Shown: one piece after another, positions 8,027 to 16,302 of the stretch | Layout: every line of letters begins with the position of its first letter | How positions within the stretch are numbered: the first letter of the stretch is position 1 | Origin: CAYQDR01 sp964416315 | GTDB taxonomy: Bacteria; Methylomirabilota; Methylomirabilia; Rokubacteriales; DASRDR01 | NCBI GenBank assembly: GCA_964416315.1 | Contig: CAYQDR010000031.1 | Location: 1 to 40,206 of the forward strand | Direction of reading: 5' to 3' | DNA: 40,206 bases | Position numbers and translations under genes: made by a program | Notes under the pieces: model-generated | The model's input: only the letters and a program-made list of their open reading frames with translations | Told to the model about the DNA's origin: nothing | Databases searched by the model: none

Positions 8027-9505
8027 GTGCCCGCCGCCTGGACGTCGCTCACGATCCACGAGAGCCTGGACGCGCTCCGGAGCGGAGCCGTGACGGCGAG
8101 CGCCCTCGTCGAGGCCTACCTCGCGCGGATCGCCGCTCTGGACCCGACGCTCAGCGCCTTCCTCACGGTGACCGTCGATGCCGCGCGCGCGCAGGCGGCC
8201 GCGGTGGACGAGCGGATTCGCCGGGGCGAGGCCCTGCGGCCGCTCGAAGGCATGCCGCTCGCTGTCAAGGACGTCCTCTGCACGCACGGGGTCCGCACGA
8301 CGTGCGGCTCGAAGGTCCTCGGGAACTTCGTTCCCCCCTACGACGCGACGGCGGTGGTCCGGCTCGTGGCGCTCGGCGCGATCGTCCTGGGTAAGACCAA
8401 CATGGACGAATTCGCGATGGGCTCCTCGACCGAGAACTCCGGCTTCTTCCCCACGCGGAACCCCTGGGCCCTCGACCGCGTTCCGGGCGGCTCCTCCGGG
8501 GGCTCGGCGGCCGCTGTGGCGGCCGACCTCGCCGTGGCGGGCCTCGGCACGGACACGGGGGGGTCGGTGCGCCAGCCTGCCGCCCTCTGCGGCGTCGTGG
8601 GGCTCCGGCCGACCTACGGCCGCGTCTCCCGCTACGGGCTCATCGCCTTCGCCTCCTCGCTGGACCAGATCGGCACCCTCACGAAGGACGTGCACGACGC
8701 GGCGCTCCTCCTCGAGGCGATCGCCGGGCACGACCCGATGGACTCGACCTCGGCAGACCAGCCGGTGCCGGATTACCGCGCCGCCCTCGGTCAGGGCGCC
8801 CGCGGGCTCACGCTGGGGATTCCGGACGAGTACTTCGTCGCGGGGCTCGACCCGGAGGTCGAGGGCGCCGTCCGCGACGCGATCGCCGTGCTGGAGCGGC
8901 TCGGGGCGCGCACGCGGCGCCTGTCGCTGCCGCACACGGACTACGGCGTCGCGGCCTACTACATCATCGCCCCCGCCGAGGCCTCCTCGAACCTCGCGCG
9001 CTACGACGGCGTCAAGTACGGCCCCCGAGCCGCGGGGGCGAAGGACGTCGTGACCATGACGGCCCGGACCCGCGCCGAGGGGTTCGGCCCCGAGGTCAAG
9101 CGGCGGATCATGCTGGGGACCTACGCGCTCTCGGCCGGGTACTACGAGGCCTACTACGGCCGGGCCCAGCGCGTCCGGACGCTCATCCGGCGGGACTTCG
9201 ACCGGGCGTTCGCCGAGGTGGACGCGATCGTCGCCCCGACCGCGCCGACGCCGGCGTTCAAGCTCGGGGAGAAGACCGACGATCCCCTCGCGATGTATCT
9301 GAACGACGTCTTCACGATCCCGCAGCCGCTCGCCGGGGTGCCCGCGATCTCGCTGCCGTGCGGCTTCTCGGCGGCTGGCCTGCCGATCGGACTCCAGCTG
9401 ATCGGGCGACCCTTCGACGAGACGACCCTCTTCCGCGTGGCCGCGGCCTACGAAGCCGCGACCGACTGGCGGAGCCGCCGGCCGGGGCTGGGAGGGCTCT
9501 CGTGA
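8027..9505 (+). CDS. gatA: Asp-tRNA(Asn)/Glu-tRNA(Gln) amidotransferase subunit A
   Basis: GatA is the amidase-signature glutaminase of GatCAB and passes ammonia through a channel to GatB. The 492-residue protein has the Ser-cisSer-Lys triad in recognisable context: Lys81 in PLAVKDVL, cis-Ser156 in VPGGSSGGSAAAV and nucleophile Ser180 in GTDTGGSVRQPA. The start is GTG. The stop overlaps the gatB start by 4 bases (GTGA). Presence of GatCAB suggests that glutaminyl-tRNA or asparaginyl-tRNA synthetase is missing from the genome, which cannot be tested in this window. Confidence 0.97.
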   Translation: MPAAWTSLTIHESLDALRSGAVTASALVEAYLARIAALDPTLSAFLTVTVDAARAQAAAVDERIRRGEALRPLEGMPLAVKDVLCTHGVRTTCGSKVLGNFVPPYDATAVVRLVALGAIVLGKTNMDEFAMGSSTENSGFFPTRNPWALDRVPGGSSGGSAAAVAADLAVAGLGTDTGGSVRQPAALCGVVGLRPTYGRVSRYGLIAFASSLDQIGTLTKDVHDAALLLEAIAGHDPMDSTSADQPVPDYRAALGQGARGLTLGIPDEYFVAGLDPEVEGAVRDAIAVLERLGARTRRLSLPHTDYGVAAYYIIAPAEASSNLARYDGVKYGPRAAGAKDVVTMTARTRAEGFGPEVKRRIMLGTYALSAGYYEAYYGRAQRVRTLIRRDFDRAFAEVDAIVAPTAPTPAFKLGEKTDDPLAMYLNDVFTIPQPLAGVPAISLPCGFSAAGLPIGLQLIGRPFDETTLFRVAAAYEAATDWRSRRPGLGGLS

Positions 9506-10950
9506 GCGAGCACGAGACGGTCATCGGCCTCGAGGTTCACGCGCAGCTCCTGACGCGCTCGAAGATGTTCTGCGGCTGCGCCGCGACGTTCGGCGGCCCG
9601 CCCAACGCGCAGACGTGCCCGGTCTGTCAGGGGATGCCGGGCGTGCTGCCCGTCATCAACCGGCGCGCCGTCGAGTTCGCCGTCCGCACGGCGCGGGCGC
9701 TCCACTGCCGGATCAACGCGCACTGCCGCTTCGCCCGGAAGCACTACTTCTACCCGGACATGCCGAAGAACTACCAGATCAGCCAGTACGAGGAGCCCCT
9801 CGGAGAGGACGGGTGGCTCGAGCTGGAGGCGGACGGGACCACGCGGCGGATCGGGATCCAGCGGCTCCACCTCGAGGAGGACGTCGGGAAGCTCACCCAC
9901 GAAGGGGGCGTCTTCGAGACCGCGAACGCCAGCCTCGTCGACTTCAACCGGTCCGGCGTGCCGCTCATGGAGATCGTCTCGCGCCCCGACCTCCGGTCGC
10001 CCGCGGAGGCCGCGGAGTGTCTCCGGCAGCTCCGCACGATCCTCCGCTACCTCGCCGTCTGCGACGGCAACATGGAGGAGGGCTCGCTCCGCTGCGACGC
10101 GAACATCTCGCTGCGGGCGCCGGGGTCTGACGAGCTCGGGACGAAGGTCGAGATCAAGAACATGAACTCCTTCCGCCACGTCCGCGCGGCCCTCGAGTAC
10201 GAGGCCGAGCGTCAGGCGCGGGCGCTCGGCCGCGGGGAGCGGCTCGTCCAGGAGACGCGGCTGTGGAACCCGGACAAGGGGCAGACGCTGTCGATGCGGT
10301 CGAAGGAGTTCGCCCACGACTACCGCTACTTCCCAGAGCCGGACCTGGTGCCGCTCCGGCCGGAGGCGGCCTGGGTCCGGGAGATCGACGCGGGGCTGCC
10401 CGAGTTGCCGCGGGCTCGGCGCCGACGCCTGGCGGAGCAGTACCGGCTCTCGGCCTACGACGCGGACCTCCTGGCGAGCGACCGGGCGCTCGCCGACTAC
10501 TACGAGGAGGCGGTCCGCGCCCACCCGAATCCCAAGGCGCTCGCCAACTGGGTCATGTCGGAGCTCCTGCGGGAGCTCCACGGCGACCCCGCGGCCGCCG
10601 ACCGCGCGCCAATCCGCCCGGGCCACCTCGCGCGGCTCGTCGCGCTCGTGGACGATGGGACGATCAGCGGCAAGATCGCCAAGGAGGTCTTCGAGCGCAT
10701 GGCGCGGAGCGGGGAAGACCCGGACGCGATCGTCCGGCGCGAGGGCCTCACGCAGGTCGCCGACGAGGCGGCGCTCGGCCGCGTCGTGGACGAGGTCATC
10801 GCGGCCAACCCCGGCGCCGTGGCGGACTATCGGAAGGGCAAGAAGCAGAGCGTGGCCTTCCTCGTCGGCCAGGTCATGAAGGCCACGCAGGGGAAGGCCA
10901 ACCCGCAGCTCGTCAATCGCCTGCTCGCCGAGCGCCTGCCGCCGGTCTAG
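9502..10950 (+). CDS. gatB: Asp-tRNA(Asn)/Glu-tRNA(Gln) amidotransferase subunit B
   Basis: GatB binds the mischarged tRNA, activates its side chain with ATP and amidates it with ammonia from GatA. The GTG start is chosen because the family begins with VIGLEVHAQL and the GTG overlaps the gatA stop by 4 bases; the reading frame also extends upstream inside gatA, which is not coding. At 482 residues it is full length. The zinc-site cysteines CGC and CPVCQG are present, followed by HYFYPDMPKNYQISQYE, and the C-terminal GatB/YqeY domain ends in QGKANPQLVNRLL. Confidence 0.97.
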   Translation: MSEHETVIGLEVHAQLLTRSKMFCGCAATFGGPPNAQTCPVCQGMPGVLPVINRRAVEFAVRTARALHCRINAHCRFARKHYFYPDMPKNYQISQYEEPLGEDGWLELEADGTTRRIGIQRLHLEEDVGKLTHEGGVFETANASLVDFNRSGVPLMEIVSRPDLRSPAEAAECLRQLRTILRYLAVCDGNMEEGSLRCDANISLRAPGSDELGTKVEIKNMNSFRHVRAALEYEAERQARALGRGERLVQETRLWNPDKGQTLSMRSKEFAHDYRYFPEPDLVPLRPEAAWVREIDAGLPELPRARRRRLAEQYRLSAYDADLLASDRALADYYEEAVRAHPNPKALANWVMSELLRELHGDPAAADRAPIRPGHLARLVALVDDGTISGKIAKEVFERMARSGEDPDAIVRREGLTQVADEAALGRVVDEVIAANPGAVADYRKGKKQSVAFLVGQVMKATQGKANPQLVNRLLAERLPPV

Positions 10951-10960
10951 GCGCCCGCGC

Positions 10961-11061
10961 GGGTCCTGCCGCCGGGTTCGCCGGCAGCCGCGCCCGCGCG
11001 CGTCACCCGCTCACCTCCTTCCGCAAGTCGCGGACTTGCGGAAGGAAGCTGAGGGGGTCCC
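10961..11061. repeat. Palindromic intergenic repeat, family 1, copy A
   Basis: This element fills about half of the 212-base gatB-ftsE spacer. It opens with gggtcctgccgccgggttcg and has a perfect 13 bp inverted repeat (11017-11029 with 11033-11045, loop gcg; 14 bp if the next T-A pair is counted), then gctgagggggtccc. A second copy lies at 22057-22165 with the same opening, a central palindrome in the same place and a similar end. There is no T-run after the stem, so it is not a standard terminator. Confidence 0.65.
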
Positions 11062-11147
11062 ACTGCGCGCGGGCGCTCTGCGGCTCACCCGGCGTCACCC
11101 GCGCGGGCGTCCTGCCAAAACGCTGCGCTCGGGAGCCGGCTCGTTCC

Positions 11148-11153
11148 TATAAT
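11148..11153 (+). promoter_or_regulatory. Probable -10 box (TATAAT) for the ftsE operon
   Basis: A perfect TATAAT stands out in this very GC-rich spacer. The -35 region at the expected distance has no clear TTGACA match. Transcription would begin near 11160, only a few bases before the GTG start at 11163, giving an almost leaderless message. This is a motif match only. Confidence 0.45.
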
Positions 11154-11162
11154 GGGGATGAG

Positions 11163-11849
11163 GTGGTTGTCGAGCTCCGGGGCGTCTCCAAGGTGTACGT
11201 GCGGCGGGGTGGCGGCCGCGTCCAGGCGCTCCGGGGCGCGAGCCTCCACGTCGGTGCCGGCGAGCTGGTGGTCCTGGCCGGCCCCTCCGGCGCGGGGAAG
11301 TCCACGCTGCTCCGGCTCCTGACCGGCGAGGAGCGCCCGACCGAGGGCCGCGTCCGCATGGACGGCGAGGACATCGGGACCCTCCGCCGCGGCCGCCTCG
11401 CGCGGCTTCGCCGCCAGATGGGCGTCGTCCCGCAGGAGCCCCGCCTCGTTGCCGACCGCAGCGCCCTGGGCAACGTGACGCTCGTGCTCCGCGCCCTCGG
11501 GATGGCCGCGGCCGAGGCGCGCGCCCGCAGCCTCGAGGCGCTGCGCGACGCCGCGCTCGCCGCCTGCGCGACGGCGTTCCCCGGGGAGCTGGCCGCGGGG
11601 GAGCGCCGGCGGCTCGTGCTGGCGCGCGCGGTCGCGCCGGCGCCGCGCCTGCTCCTCGCCGACGAGCCGACGGCGATGCTCGACGAGGTGGCGACGCGGG
11701 AGGTCGCCGAGCTCCTCCGGGCCGTCCAGGCGGGCGGCACGACCGTCGTCGTCGCGACGCGGGATCCCGCGCTCGCGGCGGCGCTCAAGGCGCGCGTCCT
11801 CAGCGTGGAGGGCGGACGCGTCAGCGAGGGGCCGCATGGCGCGGCTTAG
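11163..11849 (+). CDS. ftsE: Cell-division ABC ATPase FtsE, with altered ATPase motifs
   Basis: FtsE is the cytoplasmic ATPase that works with membrane FtsX to activate cell-wall hydrolases at the septum through EnvC-type proteins. The 228 residues begin at a GTG. Walker A GPSGAGKST is at 40-48, the Q-loop at Gln91, and Walker B LLLADEP at 163-169. Two motifs depart from the norm. The signature usually LSGGE reads LAAGE (143-147), and the H-switch, usually ATHD, reads ATRD with Arg200 in place of His. The upstream reading frame extends into gatB and the spacer but is not coding. The gene overlaps ftsX by 14 bases. Identity rests on this pairing and the envC neighbour. Confidence 0.88.
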   Translation: MVVELRGVSKVYVRRGGGRVQALRGASLHVGAGELVVLAGPSGAGKSTLLRLLTGEERPTEGRVRMDGEDIGTLRRGRLARLRRQMGVVPQEPRLVADRSALGNVTLVLRALGMAAAEARARSLEALRDAALAACATAFPGELAAGERRRLVLARAVAPAPRLLLADEPTAMLDEVATREVAELLRAVQAGGTTVVVATRDPALAAALKARVLSVEGGRVSEGPHGAA

Positions 11850-12717
11850 CTTCGTCCTCGACGCGGCGTTCCGGGATCTCCGGCGCACGGGCGTGGCGGG
11901 CGCGGGGGGCGTGCTCGTCGCGGCCCTCGCGGTCCTCGTGGCGGGAGGGGCGCTCCTCGGGCTCGCCGTCTTCGAGCGCCTGACGGCAGCGTGGCATGCG
12001 GACCTCCGCGTGGTCGCCCTCCTGCGCGCCGACCCCGCGCGCGCCGAGGCCCCGGCTGGCCTCGTCGCGGCGACGCGGGCGCTCCCCGGTGTGGGCGCCG
12101 TGCGCTACGTCTCGCCGGCCGAGGCGCTGGGCGACCTCCGCCGGGACCTCGGCCCAGCGGGCGCCGGGCTCGATCGGCTCTCTGCGAACCCGGTCCCCGC
12201 ACGGGTCGAGGTCACGCCGGCGCCCGGGCTCGACGCCGCGGGCCTCCGCGGGCTCATGGACGCGCTTCGCCGGCTTCCGGCCGTCGAGGACGTCGAGGCC
12301 GCGGTGGGCTGGGTCGAGCCGAGCGAGCGCGTCGAGCGCGGGGTGCGGGTGGGCGGGCTCGTCCTCGCGGCGCTGCTCGCCGTCGGGGCCGTGACGGCGA
12401 TCGCGGGGGCGACCGGTGTGGCGCGGCGCGCCCGGGCCGACGAGGCGGCGGTCCTGCGCCTGGCGGGCGTGCCCGAGGCGGTGGTCCGGGGGCCACTCGT
12501 CCTGCAGGCCGTCCTCCAGGGGGTGGCCGGGGCGGGGCTCGGCTGGGCCGCGCTCGTGTTCCTGTCGGAGGTCGGGGCGCCGTGGGGCGGCGCCTGGCTG
12601 CGCGTGACGCTCGGCGTCCCCGTGCTGCCGCTCGCGGGCTGGCCCCTCGGCGCCGCGCTCCTCGGCGGTGGCGCCGCCGCCGGGTTCCTCGGAGGCCTCG
12701 GTGCCGGCCGGCCCTGA
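11836..12717 (+). CDS. ftsX: Cell-division membrane protein FtsX
   Basis: FtsX is the four-helix permease-like partner of FtsE that transmits ATP-driven changes to the periplasmic activator. In 293 residues I see an N-terminal helix at about 20-45, a periplasmic domain of about 120 residues (DLRVVALLRADPARAE, then a VRYVSPAEAL segment typical of the FtsX extracellular domain), and three C-terminal helices at about 173-198, 215-240 and 258-290. The sequence is strongly biased to Ala, Gly, Leu and Val, reflecting base composition. It overlaps ftsE by 14 bases and the next gene by 17. Confidence 0.9.
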   Translation: MARLSFVLDAAFRDLRRTGVAGAGGVLVAALAVLVAGGALLGLAVFERLTAAWHADLRVVALLRADPARAEAPAGLVAATRALPGVGAVRYVSPAEALGDLRRDLGPAGAGLDRLSANPVPARVEVTPAPGLDAAGLRGLMDALRRLPAVEDVEAAVGWVEPSERVERGVRVGGLVLAALLAVGAVTAIAGATGVARRARADEAAVLRLAGVPEAVVRGPLVLQAVLQGVAGAGLGWAALVFLSEVGAPWGGAWLRVTLGVPVLPLAGWPLGAALLGGGAAAGFLGGLGAGRP

Positions 12718-13942
12718 GCGTCCGGTGGTCCAGCGGCGCGCCGCGCGCGGGCGCCGGTGGGGCGCGTGCGCCCTGGGGTTCGCGGTCGCCGTCGCGGCGG
12801 GGGCCGTCGGCGCGCATCCCCCGGAAACGCTCAAGGCGAAGAAGGAGGCCCTGGGCGAGGTCCGACGCCAGCTTGCCGAGGAGCGCGCGCGGGCCTCCGC
12901 CGCCCGCCGGCGGGAGGTCTCGCTCCTGGCCGAACTGGAGGAGATGGACCGGACGCTTGCCCGGAAGCGCGCCGAGCTGCGCCGGCTCGACCAGCGGCTC
13001 CGCGAGGTCGGGGCGGAGCTCGGGCGACTCACCGGGCAGCGGAGTCGGGTGGCGGAGGACACGGTGACCCAGCAGGCGGAGCTGGCCGCGCGGCTCCGGG
13101 CGCTCGACCGCCTCCGGCGCGTCCCAGCCGAGCCGGCATGGGTCGCCGGCTCGAGCCGTGTCGCCCGCGCCCGCGCCGCCGACGACCTCGCGCGCGTCAC
13201 CCGGCTCGACCTCGCGCGGCTCGCCGAGTTCGAGCAGACGGCCGAGCGCCTCGAGACGCGCCAGGAGGCGGTGGCGCGCGGCCGCCGGGAGCTCGTGGCG
13301 CTGCGCCGCGCCGGCGAGAGGGAGCGGGCGGCGATCGACGCCGAGCAGGAGCGCCGGCGCGCGCTCCTCGCCGAGGTGCGCGACAACCGCGCGGCGCACG
13401 AGCGCATGGCCGCGGAGCTCGCCGAGGCGAGCCGGCGGCTCGAGGCGCTGGTCCGCGAGCTCTCGCGGCGGGCGCAGGCCCGGGTCGCGGCGGCCCGCCC
13501 GCCGGAGCCGGAGGGCCCCCGATCCCCGGCGGTCGGCCTCGGCGCCCTCCGCGGGCAGCTCCCGTGGCCGACCCAGGGGCGGATCGTCGAGGGGTTCGGC
13601 CGCCAGGTGCACCCGCGCTTCGGGACCGAGACCTACCGGCGGGGCGTGGACATCGAGGCGGCCGAGGGCGCACCGATCCGCGCGGTGTATCCTGGAACCG
13701 TGCTCTATCGCGGATGGCTCAAGGGTTATGGTAACCTCATCATCCTGGACCACGGGTACGGCTACTACACCCTGTATGGTCACGCCTCCGAGCTCCTGGT
13801 CGAGGAGGGCGAGCGGGTGAGCGCCGGGCAGGGCATCGCGCGGGTCGGCGACACGGGGTCGCTGGCCGGGCCGCGGCTCTACTTCGAGGTGCGCTACCAG
13901 GGTCGGGCCGAGGACCCGCAGCAGTGGCTGAGGCGGCTGTGA
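12701..13942 (+). CDS. envC: EnvC-like murein hydrolase activator (coiled coil plus degenerate LytM domain)
   Basis: This periplasmic protein would relay FtsEX signals to amidases that split septal peptidoglycan. The GTG start is chosen because GGAGG lies 5 bases upstream; the ATG at 12668 is deep inside ftsX. The 413 residues comprise a signal peptide (cleavage probably after AGAVGA, near residue 38), a long charged coiled coil to about residue 260, and an M23/LytM domain from about 285. The catalytic metal ligands of active M23 enzymes are largely missing: HxGxD reads RRGVD and the final HLHFE reads RLYFE, while YGHAS is kept. This fits a non-enzymatic activator. Confidence 0.9.
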   Translation: MPAGPERPVVQRRAARGRRWGACALGFAVAVAAGAVGAHPPETLKAKKEALGEVRRQLAEERARASAARRREVSLLAELEEMDRTLARKRAELRRLDQRLREVGAELGRLTGQRSRVAEDTVTQQAELAARLRALDRLRRVPAEPAWVAGSSRVARARAADDLARVTRLDLARLAEFEQTAERLETRQEAVARGRRELVALRRAGERERAAIDAEQERRRALLAEVRDNRAAHERMAAELAEASRRLEALVRELSRRAQARVAAARPPEPEGPRSPAVGLGALRGQLPWPTQGRIVEGFGRQVHPRFGTETYRRGVDIEAAEGAPIRAVYPGTVLYRGWLKGYGNLIILDHGYGYYTLYGHASELLVEEGERVSAGQGIARVGDTGSLAGPRLYFEVRYQGRAEDPQQWLRRL

Positions 13943-13977
13943 GCCACGGGTCGAGAGCGTTGAAGGAGGTTGCGTTC

Positions 13978-15219
13978 ATGCGTGCCGGTCAGCCGGTCAC
14001 CAAGGTGTTCCTCGTCGCCGCCATCCTCGTCGTGCTCACGCTGTCGCTGGGCGGCACGTCGGCCTCCAAGGCCGTCGATCCCGGCGCCACCTACGAGCAG
14101 CTCAAGCTCTTCACCGATGTGCTCGCCATCATCCAGAACCAGTACGTCGACGAGACGGAGCCGCGCGAGGTCATCTACGGGGCGATCCGCGGCATGCTGC
14201 GCGCGCTCGACCCGCACTCCTCGTTCCTCGACCCCGAGAGCTACCGCGAGATGCAGGTGGAGACGTCGGGGAGCTTCGGCGGGCTCGGGATCGAGATCAC
14301 GATCCGGGACGACCAGCTGACCGTCGTGGCCCCGATCGAGGGGACGCCCGCGTGGCGCGCAGGGGTCCAGCCCGGTGACAAGATCGTCAAGATCGAGGGG
14401 CTCTCCACAAAGGACATGTCGCTCCTCGACGCGGTCAAGAAGATGCGCGGACCGAAGGGCACCAAGGTCACCATCACGGTCATGCGGGAAGGCGCCAAGG
14501 AGCTGATGGACTTCACCGTCACCCGCGAGATCATCCAGGTCCAGAGCGTCAAGGGCCAGGAGATCGAGCCCGGCGTGGGGTACCTCCGCATCCGCGCCTT
14601 CCAGGAGCGCACCGCGCGGGACCTCGAGGCCGATCTGGAGAAGCTGGTCAAGACGGGGCGCCTCGCGGGGCTGGTCATCGACCTCCGGAACAACCCGGGC
14701 GGCCTCCTCCAGTCCGCCGTGGACGTCTCCGCGCACTTCCTCGGGGACGGCAAGTTGATCGTCTACACGGAGGGGCGTGTGCGAAACCAGAACATGCGCT
14801 TCGTCGCGCACGCGCGCCATGCGCTCACGCAGGTGCCGGTCGTGGTGCTCGTCAACCAGGGTTCGGCCTCGGCGTCCGAGATCGTGGCCGGCGCGATCCA
14901 GGACCACGGGCGCGGGGTCGTCGTCGGGCAGCAGACCTTCGGCAAGGGGTCGGTGCAGACGATCATCCCGCTCCCCGACGGGTCCGGCCTGCGGCTGACC
15001 ACGGCCAAATACTTCACGCCCAAGGGCCGCTCGATCCAGGGCAAGGGGATCCCCCCGGACGTCGTGGTCGAGCCGCCGAAGGAGGACCCGGCGGCGCGCG
15101 CCGCCGCGCCCCCGCTCTCCGAGGCCGAGCAGCGGAAGCGGGACACCCAGCTCCAGCGGGCGCTCGAGATTCTCCGCGCGGCCCGGAACAGCGAGAAGCC
15201 CACGGCCAAGGCGAGCTGA
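13978..15219 (+). CDS. ctpA: Carboxy-terminal processing protease CtpA/Prc family (S41)
   Basis: This is a secreted or membrane-anchored serine protease that trims C-termini, often of cell-wall hydrolases or envelope proteins. The ATG at 13978 is preceded by AAGGAGGT with 7-base spacing, so it is preferred over the earlier in-frame ATG inside envC. The 413 residues contain an N-terminal membrane segment (about 8-25), a PDZ domain (about 95-180) with GGLGIEI and AGVQPGDKI, and the S41 core. The Ser-Lys dyad is Ser298 in NQGSASASE and Lys323 in TFGKGSVQ. A charged tail follows residue 370. It ends the FtsEX-EnvC group. Confidence 0.95.
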   Translation: MRAGQPVTKVFLVAAILVVLTLSLGGTSASKAVDPGATYEQLKLFTDVLAIIQNQYVDETEPREVIYGAIRGMLRALDPHSSFLDPESYREMQVETSGSFGGLGIEITIRDDQLTVVAPIEGTPAWRAGVQPGDKIVKIEGLSTKDMSLLDAVKKMRGPKGTKVTITVMREGAKELMDFTVTREIIQVQSVKGQEIEPGVGYLRIRAFQERTARDLEADLEKLVKTGRLAGLVIDLRNNPGGLLQSAVDVSAHFLGDGKLIVYTEGRVRNQNMRFVAHARHALTQVPVVVLVNQGSASASEIVAGAIQDHGRGVVVGQQTFGKGSVQTIIPLPDGSGLRLTTAKYFTPKGRSIQGKGIPPDVVVEPPKEDPAARAAAPPLSEAEQRKRDTQLQRALEILRAARNSEKPTAKAS

Positions 15220-15283
15220 GAGCCCATGCACGAATCGATGTGGGAACCGGCCGTGCGACGACGACGGGGGGCAGCAGGGGCTC

Positions 15284-15334
15284 GTGGGGGGGTTTGGGGG
15301 GGAGCGGCAGCAGGCGCTCCCGCCCCAAGTTGAA
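15284..15334. repeat. G-rich palindromic repeat, family 2, copy 1
   Basis: In the 210-base spacer after ctpA there is an element starting gtgggggggtttggggg, then an imperfect hairpin closed by gagcg and cgctc (15302-15306 with 15315-15319, extended by G- and C-runs), ending ccccaagttgaa. A close relative at 33359-33406 reads gtgggggggtctggggg, then the same gagcg/cgctc hairpin, ending cccagcctgaat. The rest of the spacer shows nothing I can assign. Confidence 0.6.
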
Positions 15335-15429
15335 CTGAGCGCGGCCGGCTCGGATCGGAGGGCGACGCGCGGACCGGCGACGCCCGAAGGCCGCCGGGCC
15401 GGTGGCGCGCGCCCGGGGACCTCGTCGAG

Positions 15430-16302
15430 ATGTCGCGGCTCCTGTGGCTCGCCCTCGCGGGCCTCATCCTCGTCCTCCTGATCGCGGTCGTCCTGCTGGA
15501 CCGGCGGCAGGCGCAGCGGGGCGCGCCCTCGCTCCTGGGCTTGCCCTGGGGCGCTCCCGCCGGGCGGACCGCGTCCGGGCCGCCGCCGGCCCGCCCCCGC
15601 GAGGGCACCCGGGGCGTCCCGCGCGTCGCGGTGATCGTCGATGAGCTCGGCGCGCGCGGCGACGTCTTCGAGGAGGTCGTGGCGCTCGGCCGGCCGGTCA
15701 CGGTCGCGGTCCGGCCTGGGCTCCCGTTGTCGCGGCGGATCGCCCGGGACGCCGCGCGGGCGGGCCTCGAGGTCCTGCTCCAGCTCCCGCTCGAGCCCCA
15801 CCGCGCCCCGGAGGCCGACCCGGGTCCCGGGGCGCTGACGACCGCGATGTCCCCCGATGAGGTGGGGCGGCGCACGCGCGAGCACCTCGCGAGCCTGCCC
15901 GGTATCGCCGGCGTCGCCACGGGCATGGGCTCGCGGTTCACCGAGGACCGGGCCCGGGTGCGCGCCGTCCTCGAGGCGGTGCGCGCCGAGCGGCTCTTCG
16001 TCGTGGACAGCCTGACGACGCACCGGAGCCAGGCCTACGACCTCGCCAAGGCACTCGGGCTGCCCGCGGCGCGGCGCCAGCTCTTCCTCGACACGGACGA
16101 GAGCGAGGCGACGATCCGGCGGCACCTCGCCGAGGTCGAGCGATGGGCGGCGCGGCGCGGCTCGGTCGTGGCGATCGGCCATGGACGGCCGCTGACCGTC
16201 CGCCTCCTGGCGGAGGCGCTGCCCCGCTGGGAGGCCCGCGGCATCATGCTCGTCCGGGTGTCGGCGCTCCTCGACCGGCCGGCCGCGGCGGGCGGCTCAT
16301 GA
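15430..16302 (+). CDS. Divergent polysaccharide deacetylase family protein (YibQ-like)
   Basis: The 290 residues hold one N-terminal membrane helix (about 4-23), a Pro/Arg/Gly-rich linker, and from about residue 68 a domain of the divergent polysaccharide deacetylase family (YibQ, DUF610). Family landmarks are VAVIVDELG, the MGSRFTED loop, FVVDSLTTHRSQAYDLA, LFLDTDES and a final GHGRPLTV. The role in bacteria is not well established; it often sits next to envC and ctpA, as here, suggesting a periplasmic wall function. Usual IDDLG reads VDELG, and the usual NNHMGS reads ATGMGS, so metal-dependent deacetylase activity looks doubtful. The stop overlaps the tsaD start. Confidence 0.85.
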   Translation: MSRLLWLALAGLILVLLIAVVLLDRRQAQRGAPSLLGLPWGAPAGRTASGPPPARPREGTRGVPRVAVIVDELGARGDVFEEVVALGRPVTVAVRPGLPLSRRIARDAARAGLEVLLQLPLEPHRAPEADPGPGALTTAMSPDEVGRRTREHLASLPGIAGVATGMGSRFTEDRARVRAVLEAVRAERLFVVDSLTTHRSQAYDLAKALGLPAARRQLFLDTDESEATIRRHLAEVERWAARRGSVVAIGHGRPLTVRLLAEALPRWEARGIMLVRVSALLDRPAAAGGS

